Shown: piece by piece, positions 60,301 to 64,000 of the stretch
Numbering within the stretch: position 1 is the first letter of the stretch
Layout: each line of letters begins with the position of its first letter
Source of the DNA: Chrysaora quinquecirrha
Lineage: Eukaryota; Cnidaria; Scyphozoa; Semaeostomeae; Pelagiidae
Assembly: GCA_014526335.1 (NCBI GenBank)
Contig: JACTAT010000029.1
Location: 4,172,105-4,236,104 of the forward strand
DNA length: 64,000 nucleotides
Reading direction: 5' to 3'
Position numbers and translations under genes: made by a program
The notes under the pieces: generated by a model
Seen by the model: only the letters and a program-made list of their open reading frames with translations
Database searches by the model: none
What the model was told of the DNA's origin: nothing

Positions 60301-61266
60301 GACAACACCATGTTTCTTCTCCCATCCAAGCAGCTCGGGCGCTCGGGTAGCGCTGACCACTCAAGACAGAAAATTCAACGTAGTGATCATCATGTAGAAT
60401 GAATGTGCTGAATTAGAGTGTGATCAAGGAAGAACAACAAAGGTAGTGATGATATGGAGAAGTTAATTCTACTTCAACAAAACACTCCACACGACAACAC
60501 CATGTTTCTTCTCCCATCCAAGCAGCTGGGGCGCTCGGGTAGCGCTGACCACTCAAGACAGAAAATTCAACGTAGTGATCATCTTGTAGAATGAATGTGC
60601 TGAATTAGAGTGTGATCAAGGAAGAACAAAAAAGGTAGTGATGATATTGAGAAGTTAATTCTACTTCAACAAAACACTCCACGCGACAACACCATGTTTC
60701 TTCTCCCATCCAAGCAGCTCGGGCCCTGTATGATCAAGGAAGAACAACAAAGGTAGTGATGATATGGAGAAGTTAATTCTACTTCAACAAAACAATCCAC
60801 GCGACAACACCATGTTTCGTCTCCCATCCAAGCAGCTCGGGCGCTCGGGTAGCGCTGACCACTCAAGACAGAAAATTCAACGTAGTGATCATCATGTAGA
60901 ATGAATGTGCTGAATTAGAGTATGATCAAGGAAGAACAACAAAGGTAGTGATGATATGGAGAAGTTAATTCTACTTCAACAAAACAATCCACGCGACAAC
61001 ACCATGTTTCTTCTCCCATCCAAGCAGCTCGGGGCGCCGGGTAGCGCTGACCACTCAAGACAGAAAATTCAACGTAGTGATCATCATGTAGAATGAATGT
61101 GCTGAATTAGAGTATGATCAAGGAAGAACAACAAAGGTAGTGATGATATGGAGAAGTTAATTCTACTTCAACAAAACAATCCACGCGACAACACCATGTT
61201 TCTTCTCCCATCCAAGCAGCTCGGGCGCTCGGGTAGCACTGACCACTCAAGACAGAAAATTCAACG
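51354..61266 (+). repeat. Satellite B, right part (about 52 monomers)
   Basis: Near-identical 192-bp monomers continue after the retrotransposon target duplication. Most differ only at a few recurring sites (AGTATGATC or AGTGTGATC, GAACAACAAAGG or GAACAAAAAAGG, CCACGCG or CCACACG), so they were homogenised recently. Each holds the small inverted repeat GCGCT-CGGGT-AGCGC. On the minus strand each has CTTGGATGGGAGA. The array ends at 61,266 inside a monomer. Small minus-strand frames are by-products. Confidence 0.95.
59211..60740 (+). repeat. Higher-order duplication at the end of satellite B
   Basis: Rare variants recur in the same order about 908 bp apart: TTTCGTCTCCCATCC (59211 and about 60119), CAGCTGGGGCGCTC (about 59616 and 60525), and the deletion junction TCGGGCCCTGTATGATC (about 59811 and 60719). 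A monomer lacking about 100 bp was thus duplicated with its neighbours. A 25-bp insertion at about 59,930 is unique. Confidence 0.85.
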
Positions 61267-62080
61267 AAAATTCAATTTGTTGTAGCTATCTATGCTTAAA
61301 TAGAATCAATTAAATGTGCTTCGATGAACAGTATGCTGAAGGCAGAAAAATAAATGTGATGTGGAAATAATTTTAACTTACTGGCCTGATCAAGTTGATA
61401 AACAGTTTTACATTCATTCTTTCAATTATTCTATCTTTATGGGTATTGAAAACTAAAACCATTTTTCCAACACAGCGGTAACGTATGGTCATATTGCTGT
61501 TACAGATTGCTGTATTACTAGGAATTAGAAAAGTCCACTCAATGAAGAAAAGTTGACATAGTAGTAAAAATGTGATATGTCAGTGTTTGTCATGTATTGC
61601 TTGTGTCATGGTTTGCTCAAGCTAGTAAAGGTAACATAGTTTGAATGCATATTTTAAATAAACAAAATGGTTCATTTAATTAGCTGCTGCAAATGAAGAA
61701 ATTTCTTAATGAGAAGAAAATTGCTTTAAAATGCTGCTTTTCAATAACAGAACATAAAATTTTTCAATGCTTGTTGCTTACTTACCACTTGCAATACCCA
61801 AGTTTATTGTATATCACATAAAACATATGTCAATATTCTTGATACCACAACGTGTTCTAAAAGAATAAAATAAAAAAATGATATAGGTTAAAAAGTATAA
61901 AAGATGATTCTAATTAGAATTGTAAAACATGAAAGATTTAATTTCAATTGATGCTACATTGCTGCAAAAACATTGCTGCAAAAGGCTTTTTTGGCAAATC
62001 TAACTCCTTTTGATTTTGCTGTGGACAGATTTCAAAATGCTGGTTCTGTGCAGAGAGGAAAATTTGGTTTTCTTGGTGCT
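61267..62080. other. AT-rich intergenic DNA
   Basis: No gene or clear element was seen between the end of satellite B and the SINE. Confidence 0.5.
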
Positions 62081-62260
62081 GTGGCATCGTGGTGTAATCC
62101 AGCTGACTCGTGGTGTCAGAAGCTCAGTGTGGCCAGGGTTCGAGCCCAGCCACGGTAGAGTCACAGCCAGGGTCGAGGTCTCGATTAGTTAACCTACTAC
62201 TGAGATCCTAGCGACTGGCGCTAAAACACCATTTCACCTTCACCTTGGAATCTTCAATTA
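62081..62260 (+). mobile_element. tRNA-derived SINE
   Basis: GTGGTGTAATCCAGCTGACT is followed by CCAGGGTTCGAGCCCAGCC, a strong B-box (GGTTCGAGCC). The tail has CCTACTACTGAGATCCTAGC and repeats CACCTTCACCTT near its end. No acceptor stem is formed, so it is a SINE rather than a tRNA gene. Confidence 0.6.
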
Positions 62261-63240
62261 ATTAGCAGAAAAGCCCCTCCCCCTAAAAAAATTGTGGTTT
62301 TTTGTGGTCTGGAATATCGCACAAGAACCTGCAATGCATCTTATAGAAGCTCAGACTATTTGGGTAGAACAACATTATTTTGGGGGGAGGGGGTTGAACT
62401 TCTGTATTTCCCAGCCAGAAAGGGAAGAGGAGTCATATTTTTTTGTTAATTACGGGGTTGTTCCAAGGACTTTTGGCAGGCATTGTAGATAGACATGATC
62501 AGCAAGGTTGGAATCCATATGCAATCTTGATGTAAAAGAAGGAGAAATAGAGACACGTCTAGTTGGCCTTCTATATTGAAAATTGGAACTAACCCCCTCC
62601 CCGGGGCTGGGTTGGGAATTACCACTAGTACTAGCATCAAAAATCACTGGCAAGCATTTTAGAAAGCTTTTGTGACATTAACATGAAGAAAATCTTAGGC
62701 CTTTCTATTTTTAAATTGAATTTCAAACTGAAGGGATTTTGCCACTTAGGTGTGGAGAGTGGAAGTAAACAGTGACTTGACTATTAATTTGACCAGAATG
62801 AAATGTTACCATCTCCCACATCTGCACCACACGTGTGGAGACGACCGTGGGGTGGGAGTGGGATGGTTAGATAGTTGTTCAGAGACCCACGCTGCGCTGG
62901 TTCAACTTCAAAAACAATTTTAATAGGCCTAACTTTTGACATGGCAGAGCAGGCGGGAAGAGAGTATTGACATTTTTTTTCAGGCTCTTACTCCCCGAAT
63001 ACAAAAAGCAGCTTAATATCCGCTTATACCTTCCTTCAGCAATACTGGGGTCAGCAAACTCTTGCATCTCTCTCTCACACGGTTTCTTGAATGTCGAATG
63101 TTTCAAGCAGCGCATCTCGGTCGCGCAGCTCCACGAGTTATTTTTGTTTTCAGTTTCCAATAATTTTCTCAGCACATGAGACTGAGGCTGCCAGCCTTTG
63201 GCTTCATAATTTTCACACCGGACCCCCTATCAAAGAGTGC
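62261..63240. other. Intergenic, no gene recognised
   Basis: A stretch at about 62,457-62,495 resembles the fragment at 6.0-6.1 kb (minus strand CAATGCCTGCCAAAAGTCCT). Otherwise only small frames without recognisable domains. Confidence 0.45.
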
Positions 63241-63261
63241 CTTTTTTACTTGTACCCAACT

Positions 63262-63512
63262 GTATTTACACCCTAGAGGCTGCCCAGGGCGCATATTGGG
63301 TAAGATTCGACTACTATTTTCAAAGAAAAAAGGGAGCTCTCAAAATCCCCGATTTTTGCTGACTTTTGCCCATTTGATGGCTGACTTGCTTTTTGGCAAC
63401 TTTTTCTGGGTTTCGAGGGAAACTAAACTTTTTCTCCCACATTTGACCGCAATATGATTCTTGCCCATTGGGCGGCAAGGCTAGTGACTTGACTTTTTGG
63501 CGATTTTTCGAG
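63262..63512 (+). repeat. Isolated diverged satellite A monomer
   Basis: CACCCTAGAGGCTGCCCAGG, ATTTTCAAAGAAAAAAGGGA, TCAAAATCCCCGATTTTTGC and GACTTGACTTTTTGGCGATT follow the landmark order of a satellite A monomer, with insertions. It lies about 19 kb from the main array, beyond satellite B. Confidence 0.65.
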
Positions 63513-64000
63513 TGTAATTTTTGTAGTTACAGAACGTTTTTGTTGCATGGCGCGCGTTTTGACAGTTGTTAAAACAATAGAGCTTCAATATTCACATTTT
63601 TTGTTACTGTCTTCTCCAAAAATATTTACGATAAAATATTACATTACATTATAATATTTAAGTATTATGAAATTTGAAAATGCATAAATTTGCTATTCTT
63701 AAATAAATTGGCGTTCTACGTATATTTGCATATTGTTTCAATACATGGCACTGAGGTCTATTGTTCTATAGTCCAAAGATGCAAAAGTACCGTAAATATG
63801 TTCAAATATGCTTAAGTTTGAGTTCTACTCTTGAATATTGTAAGCTGATTTAAGTAAGAGGGAAGCTTCCTTTATTTTTCAAGAATCATCCTTTGCCCCT
63901 TTTTTTCATGACATATCCCATATCTCTCATACCCCCATGGGGATGAGGCCTCACTTATCAAGATACTTAGGGACTAAACGTACAAGGGTTTGCACTAAAA
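63513..64000. other. AT-rich intergenic DNA
   Basis: No gene or element recognised. Confidence 0.5.

Noticed and set aside
55837..60866. Minus-strand open frames in satellite B
   Set aside because: By-products of the 192-bp monomer; they appear only where an indel removes a stop.
22736..61266. CRISPR-like array
   Set aside because: The repeats are contiguous 192-196 bp monomers without unique spacers, in a eukaryotic context.

Overview
The window reads as AT-rich animal genomic DNA, most likely cnidarian (inference). The grounds are spliced genes with GT-AG introns, a Notch-ligand-type (DSL) membrane protein, tRNA-derived SINEs with a hammerhead-ribozyme core, several kinds of MITE, a Ty3/gypsy retrotransposon, and two large satellites. 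No prokaryotic operons, complete tRNA or rRNA genes, or CRISPR arrays were seen.

Region 1 (1-10.95 kb) has no convincing gene. It holds small non-autonomous DNA transposons: hAT-like at 2.45 and 10.37 kb, an unclassified TIR element with hAT-like ends at 6.83 kb, pogo/Tigger-like at 3.08 and 6.17 kb, and Tc1/mariner-like at 8.92 kb. It also holds a SINE dimer with a hammerhead core (8.1-8.5 kb), a SINE fragment (9.3 kb) and an ATC-rich microsatellite.

Region 2 (11.0-21.6 kb, + strand) holds the one host gene. An MNNL-like exon (11.02 kb) is followed by a 2.9-kb exon (11910-14806) with about 15 tandem DSL-type modules, a Ser/Thr-rich stalk and a membrane helix. Two short exons (15577-15654 and 21332-21608) encode the cytoplasmic tail. 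The last three exons join in matching phase and end in a possible PDZ ligand. The signal-peptide exon was not found and the 3' end of the MNNL exon is uncertain. The 5.7-kb last intron is full of repeats.

Region 3 (22.7-44.15 kb) is a satellite of about 196 bp (satellite A). Roughly 10 monomers run in one orientation. At about 24.73 kb the array flips and about 84 monomers run the other way. A 1.5-kb T-rich degenerate block (41.2-42.7 kb) and decayed edge monomers follow.

Region 4 (44.2-61.27 kb) begins with hairpin-forming repeats and a TIR element, then a second satellite of 192 bp (satellite B, about 57 monomers). A minus-strand Ty3/gypsy element (46674-51353, target duplication CCATC) splits it, and that element is itself split by a hAT MITE (49854-50394, 8-bp duplication). 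The order of events was satellite B, then retrotransposon, then MITE.

Region 5 (61.3-64 kb) is AT-rich non-coding DNA with a tRNA-like SINE and one stray diverged satellite A monomer.

The most unusual item is the DSL-array protein. Its cysteines are spaced so that the known DSL disulfide pairing can run unbroken through the whole array.
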